NCBI RefSeq assembly: GCF_039532215.1
Contig: NZ_BAAARN010000001.1
Location: 1,223,941 to 1,287,940 of the forward strand
Direction: 5' to 3'
DNA length: 64,000 bases
Source of the DNA: Pedococcus aerophilus
GTDB taxonomy: Bacteria; Actinomycetota; Actinomycetes; Actinomycetales; Dermatophilaceae
Shown here: positions 24,039-32,414 of the stretch, in pieces
Layout of the letters: each line of letters opens with the position of its first letter
Position numbering within the stretch: position 1 is the stretch's first letter
Notes under the pieces: model-generated
Database searches by the model: none
What the model was told of the DNA's origin: nothing
The model's input: only the letters and a program-made list of their open reading frames with translations
Program-made: the position numbers and the translations under genes

Positions 24039-26762
24039 TCACGCGTCGGCGACTCCGGCGAGGGGCAGGGTGAAGGTGAAGCACGCACCGCCGTCCGCGC
24101 CGCTCCCGGCGCGCATGTCGCCGCCGTGCAGCCGCACGATGTCCCTCGAGATGGCCAGTCCCAGGCCCGACCCCTGGTGCGAGCGGGTGTCGGTCGCGTC
24201 GACCTGCACGAACGGCTCGAAGATCTTCTCGACCATCTCTGCGGGGATGCCGGTGCCGTGGTCACGCACCTCGATCGTGGCCCACGTGGCGTCCGTCGTG
24301 ACGTCGAGGTCGATCGTCGCCCCGGCCTCGGAGAACTTCGATGCGTTGACCAGCAGGTTGGCCAGCACCTGGACGATGCGGTCGGCGTCGACCCCGACCA
24401 CCACCGGGGTCGGCGTGTAGCTCAGGCCGACCGACGCCTTCTTCAGCGCGGCCTCGGAGTCGAGGGCGGCCGCGGCGACGAGGTCGTCGACCGAGACCTC
24501 GGCCGGGTGGAGCACCAGCCGCCCGGTGCGCAGGCGCTCGGCGTCCAGGATGTCGCTGACGAGGCGGACCAGGCGGTCGGCGCTGGTGGTCGCCAGCTCG
24601 ACCATCCGCGCCGCCGGGGCCGGGAGCTCCCCCGCCGCCCCTCCGCTGAGCAGCCCGAGCGATCCCCGGAGCGAGGTGAGGGGGGTCCGCAGCTCGTGGC
24701 TGACCATGGCGGTGAACTGGTCCTTCATCCGCTCCACCTCCCGCACCCGACCGATGTCGCGGATGATGACCACCGCACCGGCACCGGTCCGCATCGGGGA
24801 GACCACCCACTCGACGTCGAACCGAGTTCCGTCGTCACGCCGGTAGGCACCCCGCTCCGGCAGCCCGCGCGCCGTCGTGGGGTCGAGCCCGGCGGCCGAC
24901 ACGGCGCCGGACAACCTCAGGACGTCCTTGTCGGTGTGCCCGAGGATGTCGTCGCGTGAACGCCTGACCAGGTCCTCGCCCGCGCGGTTGACGAAGGTGA
25001 TGACGCCCTCGCCGTTGACGCCGAAGATCCCCTCCTCGACCGAGTCGAGGACCGCGCCCATCCGATCGGTCAGCTCCTGCAGGGCCGCTGCCTGGGACGC
25101 GAGGTCGTCCTCGGCGTAGTGGCGCTCCACGCTGCGGCCCAGGTGCACACCGACCTGGCTCATCACGTCGGTGACGGCGGGGTCCTCGGTGACGACGGCG
25201 CTGGAGAACATCTCCAGGACGCCCACGGCGACGTCCCGCACCCGGATCGGGAGCGCGACAGCCGTCTGGAGTCCGAGCGACTCAGCAGCCCGGTGCCACT
25301 GCGGCGCGCCCCAGTCCTTGGTGGTGCCCCAGGCGGGGAGCCCGCTGTCCATGGCCCGGCCGACCACGGCCAGGTCCGCCAGCTCCGAGGCCTCGGTGAC
25401 TCCCCGGAACTCGGTGTCGTCCAGGGCGGCGGACGCGGCCCACATGTGGGTGGAGGCGACGGTTCCGGGGCGGGGGGCGAGCCAGGCGTGTCCCACGTCC
25501 CAGCCACCGAACTCGCAGAGCGCTTCCAGCGTCCGGGCGACGGCCGCCTCGACACTCGCGGCGGAGTTGGCGGCAGCAGCCGCGGTGCCGAGGAGCTCCA
25601 GCACCCGCTGCTGGGTGGTCAGGGCGTCGGCGGCGGTCGCGAGCTCGCGCTGGAGCGCGCGATCTGTGGTGACGTCGCGGAAGCTCCACACGCGACCCAC
25701 GACCTGGCCCTCCAGCAGCTGTGGCTGCGAGTACCGCTCGAACGTCCGACCGTCCTTGAACGCGATCTCGTCGAAGCTCGTCGCACCGACGTTCTCGTAG
25801 AGCGCCGCCACCCCGGCCACGAAGGCCGACGGGTCGACGAGCTGGTCGAGCACCGAGGCCATCACCGCGTCGTCGTCACCGGCCTCCAGCAGCTCGGGGC
25901 TGACCTGCCACATCGTGGCGAACTTCTGGTTGTGTCCGACGACGTGACCGGCCTCGTCGACCACGAGCAGACCGTCGACCGTGGACTCGAGGGTCGCGGC
26001 GAGCAGGGCGGCCGACCTCAATGAGCGGGACCGGTCGACCAGCATGCGCTGCGCCTGCAGGCTCATGGCACAGAGCCAGTCGACGGCGTCGTCGACGTCC
26101 GCGGACGGCACCGCCACGATCGTCACCGTCCCGGGTTCCTCGCTCCCGCAGTCGCGCACGTGCTCGACGGCACCGGCCGTGTCCGGGTAGCTGCCCGAGG
26201 CCGACGGGTCGATCGCCACGAGGACGTCACCACCGCACACCACCTCGCAGCGCAGCGCCATGCACATCTCGCCGGAGGCACGGACGAGCGGCCGCAGGCA
26301 GTCGGCCAACCCCGCGCCCCCGCTGACCATGTCGACGAGGTGGCCGTGCGCGGCCACCTTCAGCTCCGACCGGCGCAGCGAGGTGACGTCGACGAAGACC
26401 CCGTCGAAGACACGCCCCTCCACGGGGTCATCGACGACGTTGGCCTCGTCGAGGACCCACACGAGCCGGCCGTCGTCGCGGACGATGCGGTACTCCGACA
26501 CCAGCTCGCCGCGTCGGAAGCCGATCTCCTCCTGGCGCAGTGCCGCGTCACGGTCCGCCGGGTGCAGGTGGTGGGACCAGTAGTCGTCGTCCTCCAGGAT
26601 CTCGGTCGCGGTCGCCCCGAGGACGTCCTTGACGCCACCGGCGACGGCCAGGAACCGGCCCTGCTCCCCCGGCACCGCCCGGTACGTGACGACGCGTCGG
26701 ATCTGGGACTCGACCTCGGGCAGGACGTCATGGGCGCGGGGATGTTCGGCTGTGGGGCTCAC
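24039..26762 (-). CDS. Multi-PAS/GAF sensor histidine kinase
   Basis: 907 residues from the GTG at 26762, ten bases after GGAGG; GTG 26768, ATG 26771 and GTG 26783 are alternatives around the same ribosome site. No membrane helix or signal peptide, so it is soluble. Order: PAS (about 20-125, with HHLHPADRDAALRQ), an uncharacterised region, PAS (about 255-375), GAF (about 390-560), PAS (about 580-690), HisKA with phospho-acceptor in VSHELRTPLTSLRG, then HATPase with N-box NLLVNASKFSE and G-boxes GTGIPAE and GSGLGLAI. Signals are unknown. No response regulator is adjacent; the lone receiver at 19388 is the nearest candidate partner. Confidence 0.88.
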   Translation of the reverse strand: MSPTAEHPRAHDVLPEVESQIRRVVTYRAVPGEQGRFLAVAGGVKDVLGATATEILEDDDYWSHHLHPADRDAALRQEEIGFRRGELVSEYRIVRDDGRLVWVLDEANVVDDPVEGRVFDGVFVDVTSLRRSELKVAAHGHLVDMVSGGAGLADCLRPLVRASGEMCMALRCEVVCGGDVLVAIDPSASGSYPDTAGAVEHVRDCGSEEPGTVTIVAVPSADVDDAVDWLCAMSLQAQRMLVDRSRSLRSAALLAATLESTVDGLLVVDEAGHVVGHNQKFATMWQVSPELLEAGDDDAVMASVLDQLVDPSAFVAGVAALYENVGATSFDEIAFKDGRTFERYSQPQLLEGQVVGRVWSFRDVTTDRALQRELATAADALTTQQRVLELLGTAAAAANSAASVEAAVARTLEALCEFGGWDVGHAWLAPRPGTVASTHMWAASAALDDTEFRGVTEASELADLAVVGRAMDSGLPAWGTTKDWGAPQWHRAAESLGLQTAVALPIRVRDVAVGVLEMFSSAVVTEDPAVTDVMSQVGVHLGRSVERHYAEDDLASQAAALQELTDRMGAVLDSVEEGIFGVNGEGVITFVNRAGEDLVRRSRDDILGHTDKDVLRLSGAVSAAGLDPTTARGLPERGAYRRDDGTRFDVEWVVSPMRTGAGAVVIIRDIGRVREVERMKDQFTAMVSHELRTPLTSLRGSLGLLSGGAAGELPAPAARMVELATTSADRLVRLVSDILDAERLRTGRLVLHPAEVSVDDLVAAAALDSEAALKKASVGLSYTPTPVVVGVDADRIVQVLANLLVNASKFSEAGATIDLDVTTDATWATIEVRDHGTGIPAEMVEKIFEPFVQVDATDTRSHQGSGLGLAISRDIVRLHGGDMRAGSGADGGACFTFTLPLAGVADA

Positions 26763-26916
26763 CTGCACCATTCCTCCCTGCACCGTCCTGCACGGTCACC
26801 GCCAGGCCCGATCGTAGAACCGCGAGAGACGTCCAGGCCGCTATTGCCCGAACACCGCGCGGTGGGGCCGGTGCCCACGCTCTCGCCGGTGGCTCCGCGA
26901 CCACGGCCACATAGAC

Positions 26917-27201
26917 GTGGTGACGCTCGGCGGCTTCACCCTTGGCCGAGGCGTCTTCGAGCTGGGCTGGCGCTGGTCCGACGACGTCAAGCCCATAGCC
27001 GGGACGGAGTCGTGCCCGGTCCACCACACCGGGAAGTGCCGGTCCGGGCAGATGACCGTGCGATTCACGGACGGCACCGAGCTCGAGGTGGGTCCGGGGG
27101 ACGTCCTGGACATCTACCCCGGCCACGATGCCTGGACCGTGGGCGAGGAACCCTACGTCCTGGTGGACACCGGAGTCGCCGCGTACGCGGTCCCCAGCTG
27201 A
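26917..27201 (+). CDS. Cupin domain protein, probably truncated at its 5' end
   Basis: 94 residues from GTG 26917, forming most of a small cupin: RWSDDVKPIAGTESCPVHHT carries the His pair of the first cupin motif, and VGPGDVLDIYPGHDAW the second. No ribosome site precedes either GTG. Upstream the same frame continues without stop for dozens of codons (ending RDHGHID before the GTG), but contains no start, and relatives I recall have 20-30 extra residues there. I therefore suspect a gene with a degraded or frameshifted start. Its function is unknown; it is not linked by spacing to either neighbour. Confidence 0.55.
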   Translation: MVTLGGFTLGRGVFELGWRWSDDVKPIAGTESCPVHHTGKCRSGQMTVRFTDGTELEVGPGDVLDIYPGHDAWTVGEEPYVLVDTGVAAYAVPS

Positions 27202-27295
27202 CCGACCGGACCTGTCACGAACCTGCTGTCCCCGCGTAGCACGAGGCGGGCCTCCGACGCCCCGCCGGCGTCGTGGCAAGGGCGGCTCGGGCATG

Positions 27296-28013
<718 letters not shown>

Positions 28014-28058
28014 GGGGCGAGTCTCCTTCGTGTGTGCGGGAGCGGCAGGCGGGCTGAC

Positions 28059-28184
28059 TCAGGCGAGCTCGTTCTGCCGGGCGAGCTGGGCGCGGATGGC
28101 GTCCATGTCCACGGCATGAACTTGATCAATGACCCGCTCGAGGCCGGCTGCGGGCAGCGCTCCGGTCAGGATCGTGGTGCTCAT
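28059..28184 (-). CDS. 41-residue small protein in the sulfur island
   Basis: ATG at 28184 with AAGGAAG about seven bases upstream, ending TGA at 28059, 45 nt before the DUF302 gene. The peptide begins STTILTGALPAAGLERV and ends with an amphipathic helix (DAIRAQLARQNELA). It has no Cys and no transmembrane stretch. I do not recognise it. Its ribosome site, its place as first gene after the operator region and its helical end argue for real translation; a leader peptide is the alternative. Confidence 0.6.
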   Translation of the reverse strand: MSTTILTGALPAAGLERVIDQVHAVDMDAIRAQLARQNELA

Positions 28185-28213
28185 GTGGGTACTTCCTTGT
28201 TCTGCTCAAGTGA

Positions 28214-28233
28214 GCATACCTACTGGGGTATGC
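28214..28233. promoter_or_regulatory. CsoR/CstR-like operator A
   Basis: GCATACCTACTGGGGTATGC, with perfect 7-bp arms GCATACC and GGTATGC. It starts about 30 bp upstream of the 41-residue gene on the minus strand, so it probably controls the minus operon with the CstR-like repressor. Confidence 0.65.
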
Positions 28234-28272
28234 AACCTTCTCCCGGTCTCAGCCATTCCCATCGCCTCAGCA

Positions 28273-28288
28273 GATACCCGATGGGGCA
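28273..28288. promoter_or_regulatory. CsoR/CstR-like operator B (weak)
   Basis: GATACCCGATGGGGCA keeps the TACCC and GGGG tracts of the other sites but has imperfect arms. It lies midway in the divergent region. Confidence 0.4.
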
Positions 28289-28310
28289 CATCACGCACGC
28301 TCTCCTCGAT

Positions 28311-28338
28311 TTGACTGGAATGCCCCCGGGGGTACTAC
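28311..28338 (+). promoter_or_regulatory. Promoter of the plus-strand sulfur operon with operator C
   Basis: TTGACT (28311-28316) and TACTAC (28333-28338) are separated by 16 bp, a fair sigma-70-type promoter. A G/C-tract palindrome, ATGCCCCCGGGGGTACT at 28320-28336, fills the spacer and touches the -10 box, where a bound repressor would block RNA polymerase. Confidence 0.6.
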
Positions 28339-28352
28339 CGTTGGAGTCATCA

Positions 28353-28370
28353 GATACCCCGCTGGGTATC
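28353..28370. promoter_or_regulatory. CsoR/CstR-like operator D
   Basis: GATACCCCGCTGGGTATC, perfect 7-bp arms GATACCC and GGGTATC around four bases. It ends ten bases before the rhodanese ATG and is the best match to the family operator (TACCC...GGGTA). Confidence 0.7.
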
Positions 28371-28379
28371 GGAGTCCAG

Positions 28380-28718
28380 ATGAAGGCGAGCAGTCAGATG
28401 TCCGAGGTCAGCCTCGATGCGTTCACCGCAGCCCACGCCGACGGCGCATGCGTCATCGACGTCCGCGAGCCCGGCGAGTACGTCGGTGGTCACGTCCCCG
28501 GCGCTGTGCTGATGCCGATGGGACAGCTGTCCTCGCGCACGTCTGAGCTCGACCGGAACCGCCCCGTGTACGTCATCTGCGCCGGCGGCAACCGCTCCGG
28601 CGCCATGACCGACTACCTCGTCCACGCCGGCTTCGACGCCCTGTCCGTGGCGGGCGGCACCGCCGCCTGGGTCACCAGCGGCCGCGCGGTCGTGACTGGT
28701 CAGCGCCCCACCGCCTGA
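28380..28718 (+). CDS. Single-domain rhodanese
   Basis: 112 residues from the ATG at 28380, with GGAG five bases upstream. A single rhodanese domain: CVIDVREPGEYVGGHVPGAV is the CH2A-like motif and CAGGNRS contains the persulfide-carrying Cys. It would move sulfane sulfur between low-molecular-weight persulfides and proteins in the cytoplasm. It is the first gene of the plus-strand operon behind promoter 28311, 59 nt ahead of the dioxygenase-rhodanese. Confidence 0.9.
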   Translation: MKASSQMSEVSLDAFTAAHADGACVIDVREPGEYVGGHVPGAVLMPMGQLSSRTSELDRNRPVYVICAGGNRSGAMTDYLVHAGFDALSVAGGTAAWVTSGRAVVTGQRPTA

Positions 28719-28777
28719 GCGCCTGAGCGCCTGACCGCCGACCCTCCTCACGACCCGATCCCGGAAAGGACCACCCC

Positions 28778-30190
28778 ATGAACACCAGCACGAGCACGAC
28801 CGTAAGCACCCCGGTCATCATCCCCATCGACACCCCCACCCTCGGGGACCGCTCCTACCTCGCCCATGACGGCCAGGTCGCTGTGGTCATCGACCCACAA
28901 CGCGACATCGACCGGGTCCTGGCCCTGGCGTCCGACGCCGGTGTGCGCATCACCGACGTCTTCGAGACCCACATCCACAACGACTACGTGACCGGTGGGC
29001 TGGCCCTCGCGCAGGCGACCGGCGCCCGCTACCACGTCAACGCGGCCGATGACGTGGCCTACGAGCGCTCCCCCATCAGCGACGACGATGTCGTCGAGGT
29101 GTCCCCCACGATGCGGGTCCGCGCCATCGCCACCCCCGGCCACACCTTCACGCACCTGTCCTACGCCCTTGAGGCTGCACCCGGTGATGGTGAGGCATTC
29201 GAGCCGGTCGGCGTCTTCACCGGTGGGTCGCTGCTCTTCGGCGCCACCGGACGGCCGGACCTGCTCGGACACGACCACACCCACGACCTGGTCCACCACC
29301 AGTTCGCCTCGGCGCACCGCCTCGCCGAGGAGCTGCCCGAGCACACCCACGTCCTGCCCACCCACGGCTTCGGGTCCTTCTGCTCCACCGGTTCCACCGG
29401 TGACACCACCGCCTCCACCATCGGTGACGAGAAGCGCCAGAACCCCGCCCTGACCCGAGACCAGGAGCGCTGGGTCGCCGACACCCTGGCCGGCCTGGAC
29501 GCCTACCCGGCTTACTACGCCCACATGGCCCCAGCCAACGAGGCCGGCCCGAGCGCGCCCGACCTGACCGCGCCGCAGACGGTCGACAAGGTCACCCTCG
29601 CTGCGCACATCGCGGCCGGAGAATGGGTGGTCGACCTGCGCACCCGCACCGCGTTCGCCGCCGGCCACGTCACCGGCACCCTGAACTTCGGCCTCGACGG
29701 CCAGTTCGCCACCTACCTCGGCTGGCTCATCCCGTGGGGCACGCCACTGACCCTGCTCGGCGACAGCGCGGAGCAGGTCGCCGACGCGCAGCGTGAGCTG
29801 GTCCGCATCGGCATCGACCACCTCGAAGGCGCCGCGACCGGCACCCCGGACCAGTGGACCGACAACCCGCTCGGAAGCTTCGAGCGGGCCGTCTTCGCCG
29901 ACCTGGCCCAGGTCCGTCACCACCGGCCCGTCACCGTCCTGGACGTCCGCCGGGCGTCGGAGTTCGACGACGGGCACATCGACGGCGCCGTGAACATCCC
30001 GCTCCACGAGCTGCTTTCCCGCATCGGCGACGTCCCAGCCGGTGAGGTGTGGGTGCACTGCGCCGGCGGCTACCGCGCCTCCATCGCCGCCTCCGTCCTC
30101 GCCGCCCGCGGCATCCCGATCGTGGCGGTGGACGACAGCTTCGGGGAGAACGCCGCCAGCTCCGGCATGCCCATCACCGCAGCAGCCTGA
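28778..30190 (+). CDS. CstB-like persulfide dioxygenase-rhodanese fusion
   Basis: 470 residues. The N-terminal metallo-beta-lactamase domain (about residues 10-255) has ETHIHNDYVTGG, close to the ETHE1/CstB metal motif, and ATPGHTFTHLSY with LPTHGFGSFC further on. Two rhodanese-like domains follow: one at about 265-360 without the active Cys (VVDLRTRTAFAAGHV) and one at about 375-470 with the Cys in VHCAGGYRAS. In Staphylococcus CstB the same order couples oxidation of persulfide to sulfite with thiosulfate formation; that activity is inferred. Some relatives place a further Cys domain, so the exact arrangement deserves a structural model. Confidence 0.87.
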   Translation: MNTSTSTTVSTPVIIPIDTPTLGDRSYLAHDGQVAVVIDPQRDIDRVLALASDAGVRITDVFETHIHNDYVTGGLALAQATGARYHVNAADDVAYERSPISDDDVVEVSPTMRVRAIATPGHTFTHLSYALEAAPGDGEAFEPVGVFTGGSLLFGATGRPDLLGHDHTHDLVHHQFASAHRLAEELPEHTHVLPTHGFGSFCSTGSTGDTTASTIGDEKRQNPALTRDQERWVADTLAGLDAYPAYYAHMAPANEAGPSAPDLTAPQTVDKVTLAAHIAAGEWVVDLRTRTAFAAGHVTGTLNFGLDGQFATYLGWLIPWGTPLTLLGDSAEQVADAQRELVRIGIDHLEGAATGTPDQWTDNPLGSFERAVFADLAQVRHHRPVTVLDVRRASEFDDGHIDGAVNIPLHELLSRIGDVPAGEVWVHCAGGYRASIAASVLAARGIPIVAVDDSFGENAASSGMPITAAA

Positions 30191-30245
30191 CCACACCCGA
30201 CCTGACCACCGATCCTTCGCACACCCTCACCCAAGGAGAACCACC

Positions 30246-30425
30246 ATGTGCCGTCCCGTGAACTGCAAGGTCTGCGGCAAGACCACCTGGGCCGGCTGCG
30301 GCCAGCACGTCGACCACGTCATGGCCGGCGTTCCCCGCGCCGACCGCTGCCCTGGCCACAGCGCCGACGAGTTGGCCGCATCTGGTGGCGGCTCGTTCCT
30401 CGGCCGCCTCTTCGGCCGGAACTGA
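30246..30425 (+). CDS. 59-residue Cys/His-rich zinc-ribbon-like protein
   Basis: ATG at 30246 with AAGGAG seven bases upstream. The sequence starts CRPVNCKVCGKTTWAGCG, followed by QHVDHVMAGV and a further Cys in RCPGHSADE, giving five Cys and three His in the first 45 residues, and ends in a Gly-rich stretch with FLGRLFGRN. It probably binds one zinc ion. I recall very similar small proteins in other actinobacteria, without a function. Its place between the persulfide dioxygenase and the exporter suggests a part in sulfane-sulfur handling. Confidence 0.75.
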   Translation: MCRPVNCKVCGKTTWAGCGQHVDHVMAGVPRADRCPGHSADELAASGGGSFLGRLFGRN

Positions 30426-30521
30426 CCCGCACAACCCCCTCAGACCGGGCGCCGGCCGTCGTCCCCCCTGTCCGGCGGCGCCCTGACCGGGACGCGCACC
30501 CCCCTGCTGCGTCCTGGTCAA

Positions 30522-30561
30522 CCCGTCGGGGGTCGGCCCCCCTGCGCCTGCCCCCGACGGG
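30522..30561 (+). terminator. Hairpin ahead of the sulfite exporter gene
   Basis: Perfect 11-bp arms CCCGTCGGGGG (30522-30532) and CCCCCGACGGG (30551-30561) with an 18-nt loop, ending 30 nt before the exporter GTG. It may reduce read-through from the upstream genes or act as an attenuator; no T run follows. Confidence 0.45.
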
Positions 30562-30590
30562 CCAACAAAACCTAGGAGAGAACACCTACC

Positions 30591-31403
30591 GTGTCGCCCT
30601 TGGTACTACCCCTTGGACTGCTCATCGGCCTCGCGCTCGGTGCGCTCGGCGGTGGTGGGTCCATCCTCACCGTCCCCGCCCTGGTCTACCTGCTCAGCCA
30701 GGACCCGCGTGCGGCCACGACCAGCTCGCTGCTCATCGTCGGAGCCACGTCCCTCATCGCCCTGGTCCCGCACGCCCGATCCGGCCGGGTCCGGTTCGGT
30801 CAAGGCCTGATGTTCGGCGCCCTCGGTACCGCAGGGTCTTTCGCCGGCTCAGCACTTGCCGCTCACGTCGACCCACAGGTCCTGCTGACCGCGTTCGCCG
30901 GGCTCATGCTCGCGGTCGCCACGCTGATGATTCGCCGCTCACTTCTCAGCACCGGCGTCGCGGGTGACCTCGAGGACCCCACGGTTGAGCCCATCCTCAC
31001 GTTCAACCCCATCACGTGCGCCTGCCCTCGGCTGGCGAAGGTCGTGGTCACCGCGACCGCGGCGGGCCTGCTCACCGGGTTCTTCGGCGTCGGCGGCGGA
31101 TTTGTCCTCGTCCCGGCACTCGTGCTGGCCCTGTCGTTCCCGATGCCCGTCGCCGTCGGCACCTCCCTGCTCGTCATCGCGGTCAACAGCGCCACCGCCC
31201 TGACCGCCCGCATCACCGTCGGCAGCACCCACCTGGACTGGAATCTCATCGCCGGGTTCACAGCCGCTGCCGTCGTCGGGAGCCTGTTCGGCGGACGCAT
31301 CACCTCGCGCGTCAAGCCCTCCCACCTGACGCGTGCGTTTGCCGTCCTGCTCGTCGCCGTCGCGCTGTACACGGCTGCACGCAGCGTCCCCGCCCTGTTC
31401 TGA
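30591..31403 (+). CDS. TauE/SafE-family (TSUP) sulfite/anion exporter
   Basis: 270 residues with about eight membrane helices. Two repeats of the TSUP fold are visible: GLALGALGGGGSILTVPAL (residues about 13-31) and GLLTGFFGVGGGFVLVPAL (about 158-176). A CAC triplet lies between the halves. Members export sulfite, sulfoacetate or related anions, and export of the sulfite made by the CstB-like enzyme fits well here. The GTG at 30591 lies 12 bases after AGGAG, a little far. Confidence 0.9.
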   Translation: MSPLVLPLGLLIGLALGALGGGGSILTVPALVYLLSQDPRAATTSSLLIVGATSLIALVPHARSGRVRFGQGLMFGALGTAGSFAGSALAAHVDPQVLLTAFAGLMLAVATLMIRRSLLSTGVAGDLEDPTVEPILTFNPITCACPRLAKVVVTATAAGLLTGFFGVGGGFVLVPALVLALSFPMPVAVGTSLLVIAVNSATALTARITVGSTHLDWNLIAGFTAAAVVGSLFGGRITSRVKPSHLTRAFAVLLVAVALYTAARSVPALF

Positions 31404-31504
31404 CCCGCGCGCGTCTGCGGCGTGAGTTCCTCACGGGGCAGACGCATGCCCACACCGTCACGACCTGCGCCGGGACCGACCCGGCGCGCCCTCGAAAGGA
31501 ACCC

Positions 31505-32116
31505 ATGACCTGCCCCACGAACACCACCCCGACCGGCGCCCGGCTGCGCCGCCCGGCCGCCCTGGACGCTCAGGCGGTCCAGGACTGGCTCACCGCGACG
31601 GACGGACCCCGACTGCTCGACGTGCGCAGCCCCGCCGAGTTCACGACCGCGCACATCCCCGGGTCCTACAACGTCCCCTTGGACCTGCTGCGCGAACACG
31701 CAACGGAGCTACGCACCCATCTGGGAGACGACGTCGTCCTGGTCTGCCGCTCCGGTGCCCGCGCCGCCCAGGCTGAAACCGTGCTTGCCACCACTGGTCT
31801 GGAGAACCTGCACGTCCTGGCCGGTGGCATCACCGCCTGGGAAGCCGTCGGTGGCCCCCTGACGCGCGGCGCGCAGACGTGGGAACTCGAACGGCAGGTG
31901 CGCCTGGTCGCCGGCAGCATCGTGTTGGCCGGGGTGCTGACCAGCACCGTCGTCCCATGGACCAAGTGGATCTCTGCCGGCATCGGTGCGGGCCTGACGG
32001 GAGCAGCCGTGACGAACAGCTGCGCCATGGGCATGCTGCTGTCCAAGCTGCCGTACAACCGTCGCAACGCCCTTGAGCTGGCGGCAGTCCTGCGCGACCT
32101 GCGAGACGACCTGTAG
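31505..32116 (+). CDS. Rhodanese with C-terminal DUF2892 membrane domain (YgaP-like)
   Basis: 203 residues from the ATG at 31505 (GAAAGGA just upstream). The rhodanese domain (about residues 20-115) has RLLDVRSPAEFTTAHIPGS and active Cys in LVCRSGARAAQ. The C-terminal DUF2892 part has two hydrophobic helices (VAGSIVLAGVLTSTVV and GIGAGLTGAAV). This is the architecture of the membrane rhodanese YgaP, thought to pass sulfane sulfur at the membrane. It is the last gene of the sulfur operon and is followed by a strong palindromic terminator. Confidence 0.88.
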   Translation: MTCPTNTTPTGARLRRPAALDAQAVQDWLTATDGPRLLDVRSPAEFTTAHIPGSYNVPLDLLREHATELRTHLGDDVVLVCRSGARAAQAETVLATTGLENLHVLAGGITAWEAVGGPLTRGAQTWELERQVRLVAGSIVLAGVLTSTVVPWTKWISAGIGAGLTGAAVTNSCAMGMLLSKLPYNRRNALELAAVLRDLRDDL

Positions 32117-32164
32117 CCCGCGGAAGGAGCAGCGCTTCGGCAGATGCGGCAGCGCAGAGACAGC

Positions 32165-32195
32165 AGAAGGCCCGGACCAGTGGTCCGGGCCTTCT
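32165..32195. terminator. Bidirectional terminator between sulfur operon and tRNA-fMet
   Basis: Arms AGAAGGCCCGGACCA (32165-32179) and TGGTCCGGGCCTTCT (32181-32195) are perfect complements around one base, so the real hairpin has a slightly shorter stem and a loop of three or more. It serves the rhodanese gene on the plus strand and the tRNA on the minus strand. Confidence 0.8.
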
Positions 32196-32208
32196 GTCGC
32201 TGACGCGT

Positions 32209-32285
32209 TGGTAGCGGGGGCAGGATTTGAACCTGCGACCTCCGGGTTATGAGCCCGGCGAGCTACCGAGCTGCTCCACCCCGCG
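32209..32285 (-). tRNA. Initiator tRNA-fMet (CAU)
   Basis: 77 nt with an encoded CCA. The anticodon arm reads CCGGGCTCATAACCCGG with anticodon CAT. The acceptor stem starts CGCGGGG and ends CCCCGCT-A-CCA, so the first pair C1:T72 does not form, and three G:C pairs flank the anticodon loop: both are marks of initiator rather than elongator tRNA-Met. The TpsiC loop GGTTCAAATCC is standard. Confidence 0.95.
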
Positions 32286-32297
32286 TCGGTGAACCCA

Positions 32298-32327
32298 ACC
32301 TTACGGGACGCCTGCCGCCATCTCCAA
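32298..32327 (-). promoter_or_regulatory. Promoter of tRNA-fMet
   Basis: On the minus strand TTGGAG (32327-32322) and TAAGGT (32303-32298) are 18 bp apart, and the -10 box ends 12 bp before the tRNA 5' end at 32285. Confidence 0.55.
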
Positions 32328-32374
32328 ATCGTCCCCGACGCGCCATACCGAGGAGTGCCCGGACCGGGTCACAG

Positions 32375-32410
32375 AGGCTGGCGACCGGCCCACGGGCCGG
32401 TCGCCAGCCT
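32375..32410 (-). terminator. Terminator of the UPF0182 gene
   Basis: Arms AGGCTGGCGACCGGCCC (32375-32391) and GGGCCGGTCGCCAGCCT (32394-32410), perfectly complementary over 17 bp, just after the minus-strand stop at 32415. The apical bases cannot all pair because the loop is only two bases. Confidence 0.75.
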
Positions 32411-32414
32411 GCTG

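Noticed and set aside
32209..32285. Elongator tRNA-Met or tRNA-Ile2.
   Set aside because: The unpaired C1:T72 and the three G:C pairs next to the anticodon loop are initiator features.
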